64,000 nucleotides of DNA from Phanerochaete sordida (taxonomy: Eukaryota > Basidiomycota > Agaricomycetes > Polyporales > Phanerochaetaceae). Below are positions 25,666-36,104 of this stretch, piece after piece. How positions within the stretch are numbered: the stretch's first letter is position 1; the number at the start of each line of letters is the position of its first letter. The DNA lies in NCBI GenBank assembly GCA_019973155.2, contig BPQB01000012.1:496001-560000 (forward strand). Reading direction: 5' to 3'. The notes under the pieces were generated by a model. That model did no database searches. It worked only from the letters and a program-made list of their open reading frames with translations, and had not been told where the DNA came from. Made by a program: the position numbers and the translations under genes.

Positions 25666-26372
25666 TACAGGAGCAACATGCATCATGGCAATGCTGACCG
25701 TTGTATGTATGCACTCTACAAAACAACAATACCGATGACTGCAAACGGAACGCAACGATGTGCAGGCCTCTACTGGGCGGCTTCAAAATAGAACTCAGCT
25801 TGCAAGCTGTGTCATCTGATACAAGCGCAGGCTGAGGAACCTGACGTGGCCAGTGCCGCAGAATGTGGTTCAACATCCGCAGAAAGCACATGATCATCAG
25901 GATAACAAAGGTGCCTCCCCATCTCCTTGTTTTTCCTGCACTGATTTTATGATATTTCTCCTAACATATATCGTCACGCTCTTCTTACCCGCCGGGCTGT
26001 CATTTGTGCTGTAGCCGAGGGCTCTTCTCTACTGGTGCAGAGGGTGCCCTGCTGTTGAGTGTGATCGTCGGTGCGCCGCTATTCTCTGATATTGCAAGCG
26101 ACCGCGTCCGCCGTCCAGTTGAATATGCTGCTCAGCAGTATATTTCGCCATTTGTCCGATTGCTAAATCTCCCAAGTCTGTACGAGCCAATGTCAATAGC
26201 CTGGGACCGAAAAGACGTAAGAAGCGCGGAATTCTGGGCCCAGGGCGCCTCATAAGCGATCCTCCACGCGCACTAGTTGGGATGCGGCCATCGTGCCATT
26301 TTCCATCCGACTTCCACCATCCCTTCATCTCATAACCGCGCCGTAATTCATCAGGACACACGACACGACACG
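25666..26372. other. Intergenic
   Basis: 3' flank of GMC3 and upstream region of the first kinase-like gene. The open frame at 26004-26255 starts with TTG and has no family motif; I do not call it a gene. Confidence 0.5.
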
Positions 26373-27248
26373 ATGGCGCCCAAATCGCTCCCACCGTACC
26401 TCTCTCCCGGCTCCACGCTTACGTTCCGGCACGAGCAACACGGAGAGCTCTGCGCCACAGTCCTGCCCTTCGCTGCGAGCACGCTTTCGACGTACCCCGT
26501 CATTCTCGTACAGCTCAGGAGCATCGCCACATCATGCGCCCTGCGCCCGGGCGCGAACCTCATCGTCAAAATCTTCGACCCGCGCTTCAACCGCAGCTCG
26601 TTCGCGCCATGGTACGGAGCAACAGAAGCTGCCGCAGCACGCATCCATGGTGGGCAGCTCGTCTTCGACCCTAAGGAGCGCCCGAGCCTGTTCGATACCG
26701 ACCCCGAAGACGAGCCCCTGCCCTACGAAGTCCAGCTGTTCAAGTTCACGACATGGCTCGCGCGCAACGAGCTCCTCGCTTACCAGCACCTCGCACGCGT
26801 GCAGGGGTCGCTCGTCCCGATCTGCTACGGCGGCGGCGTGCTGGACCTCAGCGGCACAGGCCCGCGCCGCGCAATCGCACCGCCGGTCGTCTTCCTCGAG
26901 CATGTTCGCGACGCCGTCTCGCTCGACCGCTTCGATGCGCGCCGCCTGACGCAGCCGCTTCTGCGCGCCATCATGGACACTGGCGACGCTCTCAACGCAC
27001 ACGGCGTCATCCATACGGACGCGAACGAGGCAAACTTTCTGCTCATTCCGGCGCGCAATCCCACGCGCGTCATGGTGCTGGATTTCGCAGAGGCCTGGAC
27101 GCGGGATGCAGCAGAGAATGAGGAGGACTGGGAGGGCGGGAAGCGCGAGTGGGACGTCAGGCACCAACGGAAGGTCGTACTGAATCGCAAGTTTAGGGAG
27201 GCTGGTCTTCCGGTTCCTGACATGCTTGCGCTGCCTCGTCTCAAGTAG
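26373..27248 (+). CDS. Kinase-like protein 1 (PKL fold)
   Basis: Single-exon gene, 291 residues, start ATG at 26373 (MAPKSLPPYLSPGSTLTF) because this start lines up with both paralogues; an open frame further upstream has no ATG. The protein has a small N-lobe with a candidate nucleotide-binding lysine in LIVKIFDPRF (about residue 63), a hinge with PVVFLEHV, a catalytic loop HGVIHTDANEANFLL (about 210; H-x-D-x4-N pattern) and DFAEAW (about 237) in place of DFG. This fits the protein-kinase-like/aminoglycoside-phosphotransferase superfamily. It is shorter than usual protein kinases and lacks the activation-segment APE motif. Substrate unknown. Paralogues at 27778-28665 and 43065-43943, and a fragment at 27348-27626. 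Confidence 0.75.
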   Translation: MAPKSLPPYLSPGSTLTFRHEQHGELCATVLPFAASTLSTYPVILVQLRSIATSCALRPGANLIVKIFDPRFNRSSFAPWYGATEAAAARIHGGQLVFDPKERPSLFDTDPEDEPLPYEVQLFKFTTWLARNELLAYQHLARVQGSLVPICYGGGVLDLSGTGPRRAIAPPVVFLEHVRDAVSLDRFDARRLTQPLLRAIMDTGDALNAHGVIHTDANEANFLLIPARNPTRVMVLDFAEAWTRDAAENEEDWEGGKREWDVRHQRKVVLNRKFREAGLPVPDMLALPRLK

Positions 27249-27347
27249 CTCTGTCCTTGGTCTGAATATTTCAAAGGCATTTTCACTTCGTGTCGAGCTC
27301 GGATGTGGCGCAACTAGCAGCATGCCCTGATACTCCCCAAAGCGTGT

Positions 27348-27626
27348 ATGCACTTCCGCTTCGGAGTGCGCCACCTGACCCAGATCGTCGAGGGCGCAGA
27401 TGTGCTCAAAGCGCACGGAGTCATCCACACAGACGCAAACCCGGCAGACTTCCTCCCTTTTATCCGTGTGGTGACGGGGGCGAAGATCCGCAACGCGGCA
27501 GTCGACGAAGAAGACTGGAAGGACGGGAAGGAAGAGCGGTACATCGCACGCCAGCGCGCTGTCATGCTGGAGGCCGATGGATGGGAATGTTCCAGCTCCG
27601 TAGCTCTCTGCCCTGACGAGCTCTAA
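27348..27626 (+). pseudogene. Kinase-like fragment
   Basis: An ATG-initiated 92-residue frame 100 bp after kinase-like gene 1. It keeps the catalytic loop HGVIHTDANPADF, preceded by a DVLKAHG stretch most like the 43 kb paralogue. The whole N-lobe and the DFAEAW metal-binding motif are missing; the tail (DEEDWKDGKEERYIARQR) still aligns. It looks like a deletion derivative that has stayed open. Confidence 0.7.
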
Positions 27627-27777
27627 GTACTGGCGGGATCAAATATTCAAGCCTACTCTTTCTGTATCTGCGCCTAGTATATGATACATGTGCAGGTAAT
27701 CTAGAACCGAGAGAAGTAGCACGGACGAAGTGACTGCCCTACATATCGATATTCGCCTGCACAGTCCATGACAAAAG

Positions 27778-28665
27778 CTACGACGGGATCGCGGGCTGAC
27801 GTGGCTCAATATCATCCGGCATCTTCAACCCAGCCTTCTCGAGTTTGTTACGCAGCTGCACCTTGCGTGCCCACACGGGGTCATACTCGCACAGCGCTAG
27901 CTGCCAGGCATCGTCGTCCTGGACGGCCTCCCGTGTGTACGCCTCTGCGAAGTCGAGAACAACGACGCGGGTCGGGTCGTGCGCAGGGACGAGGAGGAAG
28001 TTCGCGAGGTTGGCGTCGCAGTGGATGACGCCGGAGGAGCGCAGCACCTCGCCGGTATCGACGATCGCGCGGAGCAGCGGCGCGGTCATGCGGCGCGCGT
28101 CGATCGCGCTGGCCGAGATGGCGTTCGGGATGTATTCGACGAAGATGACGAAAGGGCTTATGGCGCGCGGGGGCGTGGTGGCCGATAGATCGAGCGTGCC
28201 GGCGCCGTAGAGCCTGGGGACCACGGACCCCTGCAGTGGCGCAAGGTACTTGTACGCGAGGCATTCGTTGTGATGCAGCCATGCCAAGTAGTGGAACAAT
28301 TGAGCCTCAAACTCGACTTTGTCTTCTTCGTAGTCCACCTGCAACATGGAAGGGGGTCGCTTGGGGTTGAATTGGAAATGCCCGTTGTGGGTCCGCGCGG
28401 CGGCAGCCTCGGTGGCAGAGTCCCAGGGCATTGACTCCGGATGGTAGAAGCGCGGGTCGAAGATTTTGACGATGTAAGAGGTGTCTACGCGCATAGGACA
28501 TCCCAGAGGCGCCTGCTTGAGCTTTATGAGGACTACGGGGCAAGTCGATTGTACGTCGGCGGAAAATGGTAGGACCGTGGCGCGCATGTCGCCGTATTGC
28601 AGATGGCGGAAGGTGAGGGTGGACCCGGGACAAAGGTACCGTGGTAGAGATGTGTTAGAAGGCAT
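27778..28665 (-). CDS. Kinase-like protein 2 (PKL fold)
   Basis: Single-exon paralogue, 295 residues, start ATG at 28665 (MPSNTSLPRYLCPGSTLTF). Convergent with the kinase-like fragment. Motifs: YIVKIFDPRF with the candidate lysine, FVEYIPNAIS hinge, catalytic loop SGVIHCDANLANFLL and DFAEAY. The region between lobes (FLVPAHDPTRVVVLDF) is close to that of the other copies, and the C-terminal tail ends soon after, as in the paralogues. A TATA-like box lies about 95 bp upstream. Function unknown beyond likely phosphotransfer. Confidence 0.75.
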   Translation of the reverse strand: MPSNTSLPRYLCPGSTLTFRHLQYGDMRATVLPFSADVQSTCPVVLIKLKQAPLGCPMRVDTSYIVKIFDPRFYHPESMPWDSATEAAAARTHNGHFQFNPKRPPSMLQVDYEEDKVEFEAQLFHYLAWLHHNECLAYKYLAPLQGSVVPRLYGAGTLDLSATTPPRAISPFVIFVEYIPNAISASAIDARRMTAPLLRAIVDTGEVLRSSGVIHCDANLANFLLVPAHDPTRVVVLDFAEAYTREAVQDDDAWQLALCEYDPVWARKVQLRNKLEKAGLKMPDDIEPRQPAIPS

Positions 28666-28758
28666 GATGTGCGGTAGAGCGAGAGGGAAAAGTGAGTGCG
28701 CTGACTGTGACAGTCTGCGAGGGTGTGCGTAGATGGGGGTGGGAGAGCATCCTGCGGA

Positions 28759-28766
28759 GTTTATAA
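28759..28766 (-). promoter_or_regulatory. TATA-like box of kinase-like gene 2
   Basis: TATAAA on the minus strand about 95 bp upstream of the 28665 ATG, in a plausible core-promoter position. Confidence 0.45.
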
Positions 28767-28769
28767 CTC

Positions 28770-30749
28770 CGAGTCGGGCGTTTGTAAAGCGCTTATTTGC
28801 ACGTCTCGAACAATCGCGTCGCAGCTTCAGGTCGAAGAATGCAGGGGGCAGGAGAGGGAACAAGGAGGCTGTCTACTGATGGTTGCGTCTTGTAGCATGT
28901 CCTGGTATCTGCAATAGCAGTGTCGTCATGCGCAATATTTCAGCTCCCATGACCACTTGGCACTGCATTCGTACTGCTCAAGGCGTCTTCGACGACAACG
29001 TTCCAGCCAGCTGACGGAGCTGGCGAGTCGCCTAGCTACTAGAGCTAAGGTACCATGCTGCGACCATCTCATACGATATGTACCATCACTGCCCCAATCG
29101 TTTTCTCTCTGCCTTGTGCTGTACTGGAAACGGGATGCGCCGTGGCGTGTTCTGACAACACAGCATCCCAATTCTGCGTACGTAAATTTCGTGCTACTGT
29201 AGCGCACAGAAGAAGGGACTGCACTAGCCACTTTTGTAACTTACAGGTCGTATGGTCCTGCTCTATGCCACGCAGTATTGTTCAACCCAACCGTCGACCT
29301 GTGCATCGTATGTAGTCATGCTCTTGTATATTCTCATGTGGCGCCAGACGTCGTGAGCTCTCTGAACAACCTCAATTGGGTCAGATGCGTCACTCAGCGA
29401 CGGCTGCAGTACATAAGGCCGGTCAGGTATGCTAAGAGCTCCTCACCTCACCTCACTTCATCTTTGGCTGATTTACAAACACAACGAACTTCCCAATGCC
29501 CTACGTTGCACACGAATACGCGAACGGTCTCAGAGTTAGTATTAAATATTTCTTTTGGTGACTGGACTCTGACGTCCGGCATACCAGCGCAGGATAGTCG
29601 TCGCAATAGCCGAAGCTGTCCAGGCGAAGAGCGATGAAGACATGACTACTGTAGCCACAGGCCTCCAGTGGGCCTCCGGTCGGTGGTACAAAGGACATGG
29701 CGCATCGACTTCGACGTTCGGCAACGCTGTGCAACACTTCAAGCTGGCTTCAATGTTAGGCTTCGACGGCCACTACCATGTGGTTCTCTGTGAAGCAGTC
29801 GGCCTCATGGCTGATCCAACCTACTACTACATGCGATTCAAGTTCACTTCTCCACCCTCGGGCGCCGAGCTACGAAATGCGATTAACTGGGTAGGTCTTA
29901 TATTTGTAGCAGCGCACAGATAAACTGATGTCCATGTACCTCCGGGTGCAGGCTTGCTCAAACTTCTCCTAACCGGAGAGCAATCGCAGCGCGACCTTCC
30001 GCTGGACCAGGACGGCCATTTTAGCGTATCCATAGTCTCCCCATGTGAACCAAGCTCTTGTTCTTTGATAGACACGTAGTGCGTTTCCACCATCATGCTT
30101 TCACTGCATCACAGTACCCGTTATCCCTTACATAACATATAATAATGTCTTTATAACGTCTGAACCTCGGCCCTCGAGCTTAGAAGCTTCATTAGAAGGC
30201 CTATGAATAGAATTAGGAGGAAGCAAAGGGAGAACAAACCGTCACGCGCTAGCACTCTGTCATGCTGAGGTGCAAGCTCAAGGAGGCAGGTCTTTCAGCT
30301 CCCGATATCGCCGCGCTGACGCACTCCACGTAATGTCACCAGTAAATCATGTGTAATCGTATATTCCGAGTATCGGATGGTGGTTTACCTTATTATGATG
30401 CCCATGTCAAGATTCATCAGCTAAATAAGCGTCATACAGCTTCTCCGCAGTTAGCATGCTCCAGAGAGATATTGAGTACGTCCTCGTTGGAATCTTGGAC
30501 ATGTGGCGCATCCAATCTTCATTCAGCCCACGCGCAATGACCTGCCGACAAAACACGCATAAGAAAGTCATAGAACAAGATATTCTGCGAGAAAAATGCA
30601 TATCCCAAAGACGTGCAGAGACCTAGATAGCAGTACCACCGTCCGTGGGATAATTGCCCAGAGGGCGCCAAAGCGCACGTTCCAACTTACCTCCACCCGA
30701 CTACACAAGCCCTACCCTCTCCTGCTGTTGGTACTGCACTCACCACAGT
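28770..30749. other. Mostly unrecognised; one weak small ORF
   Basis: The only frame worth noting is 29642-29923 (+, ATG start, 93 residues, hydrophobic and aromatic, with a possible intron donor GTAGGT near 29891). It has no motif I recognise and no copy elsewhere in the window. The rest shows nothing I can support. Confidence 0.35.
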
Positions 30750-32284
30750 ATGCTGGGCGGCGACCAATTTTCCTCACGCTACCGCCACTATCCCGGCCTG
30801 CCGACGCCGATGACGCCCCAGCTCCCCTTCCTGCCCGGCGTCCCGCCGCCACCGTACGCCTGCTACACGCGCGGAGGCGGCATCGACGCGTTGTACGACG
30901 AGATCATGAGCCATATGAGTCCGTCGGGTTGGATGATCCAGGCGTTGATGCGTATACGTGCCTGGGAGGCGAGTCAGGCGGCGCAGGAGGGCGACGAGGT
31001 TTACGGTGGCGTATTGGGCGAGGAGAAACTGCGCGCGAGGGGGCGAGGTGAGTTAATCTGGATGCGTGTGCGGAAGGATATGGTGTTCATGGCGCTTCAG
31101 GGACGTCAGATGATACCATTCTGGTTGCAGAGAAACTGGCAGGTCCTGGCCAACCGAGTGCACCAACTACCGGCGACTGGGCAGACCAGCTGAAGCAGGA
31201 AACAGGCATTCCGGCAGAACTCCTTGAGAGGTGCGTCATTTCACAGTGATTTTCGTCGACGCATTCAGTTTACCTTTGCTTGTCGAACAGCCCGCACGGA
31301 CATTTTCCTGCGGAGCGCCACCGAGTCGAACAGGAACTAGACAGGTACTTGCATGAGAGGGACCATGACGCGCTGAGTAGATATTTTCTTACGCATTCAT
31401 GTTCGAAAAGTGCTGAGAGGCTGTGTTTGCCATTAGGTCCTGAGATCGCAGACAGTCAGCCCCAGTACCAAAAGCTTCCAAGCGCGGTGCTCCATAAAAA
31501 CGTCACACGAAGACCTACTCGCGAGCATCAAGAACGATCGTCTGCATCGTGCAGAAATGTTGGTGCAGCCCGCACCGACGACGATCGGGGCGACCGGCTG
31601 TCTTGGCAGGATCCTAAATATGGCGCACACGTTATACGTCCTAGGGCGTACTCTCCGATCAGGCCGATCGCTACTGAACCCGCAGAACAATTAAGCCCAT
31701 CTCATCCTCGGGAAACTCCCCGCACGTCCTCCAGAACATTTGAGGAAAAAGCCTTCGTTGGTTGGACCGCGCCGAAGGACCTAGAGCTCGAGAGATATCA
31801 GACAGAGGCCAGCACGAAGAAGCATCGGGAAAAGACTCACGATCAAGATTTCGACCCTAACGAAGCCCTGAGCACCGAATCTGCTGCGCCGAAGACCTTG
31901 GATGCCGCTTCGCTCCGCCGCTTCTCGGGAATACAGATGGCACCTCTACGCCTCGGGCTCACAGGTGCGGCTCCATACGCCAAATTAGCGACCCCTGAGA
32001 TGCCGCCAGTGCGTCCATCCTTCCAAGGATCTGTTGCGGCGCGTCCATCTCTCCCAGCTTCGCCGGCTGCTAGAGTACGGGCTTCCCAGATACCGACCGT
32101 CAGCACACTATTCGAGGCAGCCCTCACGAAGGCGCACCTGCAACATGATGGCTCCACCTTCACTAGCTCTCTCGAAGCTGAAAGCGACGTGGCGCCGCGG
32201 AGGAAGAGGCGGCGTGGAGGAGACGACGTCCATCTGGCGAAGCGGCAGAGGATTGTGGAGTGGCTAGAACACGGGAGCGGATAG
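30750..32284 (+). CDS. Hypothetical basic/disordered protein, three exons
   Basis: Exons 30750-31047, 31131-31230 and 31291-32284 join in frame (introns of 83 and 60 bp, donors GTGAGT and GTGCGT) to give 463 residues from ATG 30750. The N-terminus is Pro/Tyr-rich (LPGVPPPPYACYTRGGG) followed by a helical stretch (WMIQALMRIRAWEASQAAQ). The middle is polar and low in hydrophobics, probably disordered. The C-terminus has basic clusters (PRRKRRRGG and HLAKRQRIVEWLEHG) that look like a bipartite nuclear localisation signal. I do not recognise a family. The clean splice joins and ~1.4 kb of coding sequence make a real gene likely; a nuclear role is inference. Confidence 0.6.
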
Positions 32285-32713
32285 TACAGAGATCTCTGTA
32301 GGGCTCGCAGATCAGTGGAGAGCATAGACTTTGGATAACTCTCTGTCGTACCTGATATCTGGATGAATCAGGATCGCGTATAGACGTTGAATTGGCACGT
32401 ATCCAACTCGCCGCCATGGCGCGCATCACCGCCGTCCAACATGGCTATGTCTGCGGGAGCGTCAGCTAGTCGCATGCAACGCAAGTCAAGATGACATCCA
32501 GATGAAATGCACGTGGCCGAAGCAGAAAAACCGCGACGCTTACACACGACGCCAGTTCAGGCCGCACTTGCTGAGAGACCCTCAGACACCAATAAACACA
32601 TGTACAGATATTACATACTAGTCCATACAGCTATAGTAGCACCTCCCAAAGACCTCCACGATACTGAGTCGTTCACAAAATATTCCACACCTTGCCCACA
32701 TGCTCGTCCCGCC

Positions 32714-34876
32714 TCACAAGACCATCATGCGCTTGTCCTTCTCGACAACAGTCTCGACACGCACCGCCAGCGGCAGGTCACCCAGCTCCTGCGACTCGAT
32801 CCCGACGTCCTTCAACAACATTGTCAGCTGCGCGTGTCGCTGCATGTGAGCATCGAACATACCAGCGCGTGCCGCAAGTCGCTCCCGATGACGTGCTCGC
32901 TGCTCGGCTTCGCGGGCGAACCGAGCACGCTCAGCCCTCGAAGCGTGTGCTGTGACCTCGGCTTGGCTGCCGGGTCGTCTGGGATGACACCGCTGTTGAG
33001 GCTGGGCGGCGGTTTGTCAGCGCTGCTCCAGCAAGAATAGGACAGGAAGCTTACAAGCCTACAAGTGCGTTCGCGTACACTTCGATTGCGGTTAGGAGGG
33101 GGCCTCAGGATAAGAGCAATTGAAACCTACTAGTACTATATGGTATAAATACTAGATGACGAGTCAGACGCTTCTTCGCTGTCGAGGTGAGGACGAAACT
33201 TACTACCGAAGTAGATGAAGTCGTTCGGCCGGACGACTCTCTGAAACAGAGCAGAAAGGTCAGTTCATTGGCAATATATCCGCTTGTCGAATGGGTGCGC
33301 ACAATTAGGATAACTAGGAACGCAGTAGCTCTGCTCGCCGCCGGTCAGCACCCGAGCACAAACTCAGCGCCGGACGAAGAGACGCACAAGCACAGCACAC
33401 CCGTGTGCGACATATAGATCACCGGCCCGGTGACAAGGTAGTCCCACCTGCAAATCTCCCGTCAGCGCGGCATCGAGCGACAGATCGCGTATTGCCTACC
33501 GGTACAAGGGAGAGCGGCGCGTGCGGCTGAGATAGAGGCCCATCGCGCCCGTCACGAACAAGTTGACGACAAAGTCCAGGGCAGTGCCGGTGTACAGCAA
33601 CCACTGTCGGCGATCTGTCAACACCGTGTGCTCCGATGAGAAGCGACCGGACGTACGTCGACGGAATGCAGGAGGGCGAATTGCCCGATGGCGGCACTGC
33701 AAAGCGTGGGTGAGCGATGCGGACCGCGAAGACCGTCGGCGTACTCACACCTTCGCGCCTTGGGCTGCGGATGGGGTCAGGACTGGTGGAGAGCTGGTGG
33801 ATTGTGAGGCTTACCGAGGATGAACCCTGAAAGAAGGGCGCGCTAGCAGTCAGAATATGGCGTAGAATTCGAGGCTTGAGCAGCGTACCGCAGGTCGTCA
33901 AGACGCCCAAGAACTGGTCAACTCCGTGATCAGCGTCAGCGCTGCGACTCAAGTGAGACAGCTCACCAGAACGACGGCAAGCGAGCGACTTTTCCCGAAG
34001 TCTTATTGAAAACACCGTCAGAGATGCCTCAGTAGTTCGGTCTTTCGCGGCGACTCACTCGACCAGATGGACCAGGCGAACCATCTGTGACCGTCCTCGT
34101 GAGTTATCGTTCACAAGGCTAAGGCAGAGTAACCGCACCCTTGCACGACGCTATTGCTCAAGGCCTTGGTCCTGGTCAGCTTCGTGAATGTTTCAACTAG
34201 CATAAATGGGACGTACGCTGCAGATAATGATAGTCTGTAGTGGCGCGCCAAGCGTCAGCATCCGAGTGACGAGCACACAGCACGCCACCTACTGGAACAC
34301 TCCTGAATCACAAATCGAATCATGTGAGACAGCAGTCGCACAGTGACGCAAAGCTCGAAACGTACCATGGTATTGGTCCAAGCACGCCGCTTGCCAGGTT
34401 ACCAAAGAACGTCACCATAAATCTGCAGGGACATCAGCGCGGCCCGAAGCTGATGTGGCGAGACCGCGTACAGATAGCATGACCACGTCGCGGAGAACAC
34501 ATTCAATGCGCTCAGGAGCCTGAGGGGCAGTGTCAGCAGTCCGACAGCCCATGCGATAAGCCGCAGTTGAATGCACCATATCAAGACAATCTGCGGGGGG
34601 ACATCAGTGTCTGAAACGATGAGATCAGCCCCAGAGGAAGGCGCACCAGCACTCGTGCCCGGTCGCTTCTCCTCATCCTTCGCGACTGTTGCAAGAAGTT
34701 GAAGCATTGCAAGCATAGAATGCCGAAGGAGCTGAGGAATGTAGATGAGTGACATATAGCCAGCGAAATGATGCGAGCAGCTTACATCGCCGTTACAACG
34801 GTTCCCAGGAGGAAAGGTCCCAGATATGGGTCTGGCGACCTTGGACCCTGGAGCTCCTGCGGCTGGGTGACATTCA
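32714..34876 (-). CDS. Multi-pass membrane protein A (DUF6534-like)
   Basis: Many small exons on the minus strand, from ATG 34876 (MNVTQPQELQG) to TGA at 32714. Recognisable pieces in order: PYLGPFLLGTVVTAI, then FGILCLQCFNFLQQ, LLSALNVFSATWSCYL, FMVTFFGNL, the splice-joined WFAWSIW segment, DFVVNLFVTGAMGLYLSRTR, DYLVTGPVIYMSHTGVLCL, and the C-terminal LPLAVRVETVVEKDKRM. Several are hydrophobic helices, and the RTR-SP / DYLVT / SHTG series recalls the C-terminal DUF6534 domain of fungal seven-helix proteins of unknown function. The exons I could follow join without frame breaks. Paralogues at 45.0-46.0, 57.7-60.0 and 60.8-61.7 kb. Exact exon table not complete; family name is by motif resemblance. 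Confidence 0.6.
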
Positions 34877-34936
34877 TACTAGGAGGAGCGGAGGGAGGGC
34901 GCACGAGCGGGCACGCGGAGGAGGCCCGGTGCGCTG

Positions 34937-34944
34937 ATATATAG
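34937..34944 (-). promoter_or_regulatory. TATA-like box of membrane gene A
   Basis: TATATA about 60 bp upstream of the 34876 ATG. The same spacing (50-60 bp) is seen for copies B and C, which supports both the starts and the box. Confidence 0.5.
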
Positions 34945-34949
34945 GTCCC

Positions 34950-36104
34950 TGATTGCGTCCGCCGATATGGCGTCCGCGCATCACGAGGCTATCGGAGGGG
35001 CGGTGCTCTATCATTGACGACCCGCCACAATCAGTTCGACGGCAGAGACTCGCCTGTGAAACTCGGCGTGGCACGCTGTGCAGGCACAGGAGAAGAAGAC
35101 CCCAGCGAGACCGGCGGTATACATTTCTTCGGCGTCTGGTAGTCCTGTAGCGCGGATAAAGCGCTATCCTAGGGCATGAGATGATACGTCAGAGACCTGT
35201 CGAGGCAAAATGCATACGAAGCTGACGCGTACCACATGTGAACGCATGTGTCTGAACTGACATGATCTTCGCGTACTGTTCTCATCGTCATTAGTGCCAT
35301 CTGTGATGGACCGAGATAAATTGCAGCACTTGCGCAGAGGGTGTCGGCGTGGCCTGACATCCAACTATCCGGCATACACGGCAGTCGGAAGTGCCGAAAA
35401 TTCAGGGTCTGGCGCCATTACAGGCTTCTTCGAGTTCTCGATGTCTCTACTGCTCAGATAGCCCTGCGCATCTTGTAACGGTGTAAGATTCGGAGGATAG
35501 ACGTACCAAATGCTGCAACGCTGATCGAACCATGGAGGCCGTTGTTGGAAGATCTGAAGCTCACCTGGAGATCCTCAAACGTTCTTGCTGTATACACGTC
35601 GTCGGATGTCGCATAACTTGACAGGCGTATGAGAGCAGCTCGGAAGCCCTGCTGACCCTTGATGTACCCGACAAATCACCGCAGCTCGCACCGGAGGAGG
35701 GCTTTCATCTCGCGGGCGTGCTGGGTCGCAAGGCCGCGCCGAGACACTCGCGTTTGGACGTCACGACGGCAGATCGTTGCAGCCAGCGACCTCAGCTGTG
35801 GGCTTTCTTCTACCTATCGATGTCAGCAGGCAGCGAAGGCGCCGATAGAAGTGTGGGGCAGGGCAAATCAAAAGCGGGATGGCAGGCACAACACGAAAGC
35901 ATGGGAAGCGCGGCGCGCGTGCGAGAGTGTATTCAAGAAATTGGAGTGCTTCGACAAGACGGTGTGCTATGCTACAGAACGACGAGTGTTGCCAAGATTG
36001 GGTCGCAAGAAGATTACTGCAAGATGGACGTCGGCGATACGATATGTGTGCGGGGGTCAAGAACCAAGAATTCGTGGCTATGGTCATGATTGTGACAGAA
36101 TCTC
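34950..36104. other. No gene recognised
   Basis: Overlapping frames of about 120-150 codons near 35.7-36.1 kb show no motif and no consistent exon joins. I would treat this as intergenic until expression data say otherwise. Confidence 0.4.

Noticed and set aside
26004..26255. Small hydrophobic protein upstream of kinase-like gene 1
   Set aside because: Starts with TTG, shows no motif and no copy upstream of the other kinase-like genes.
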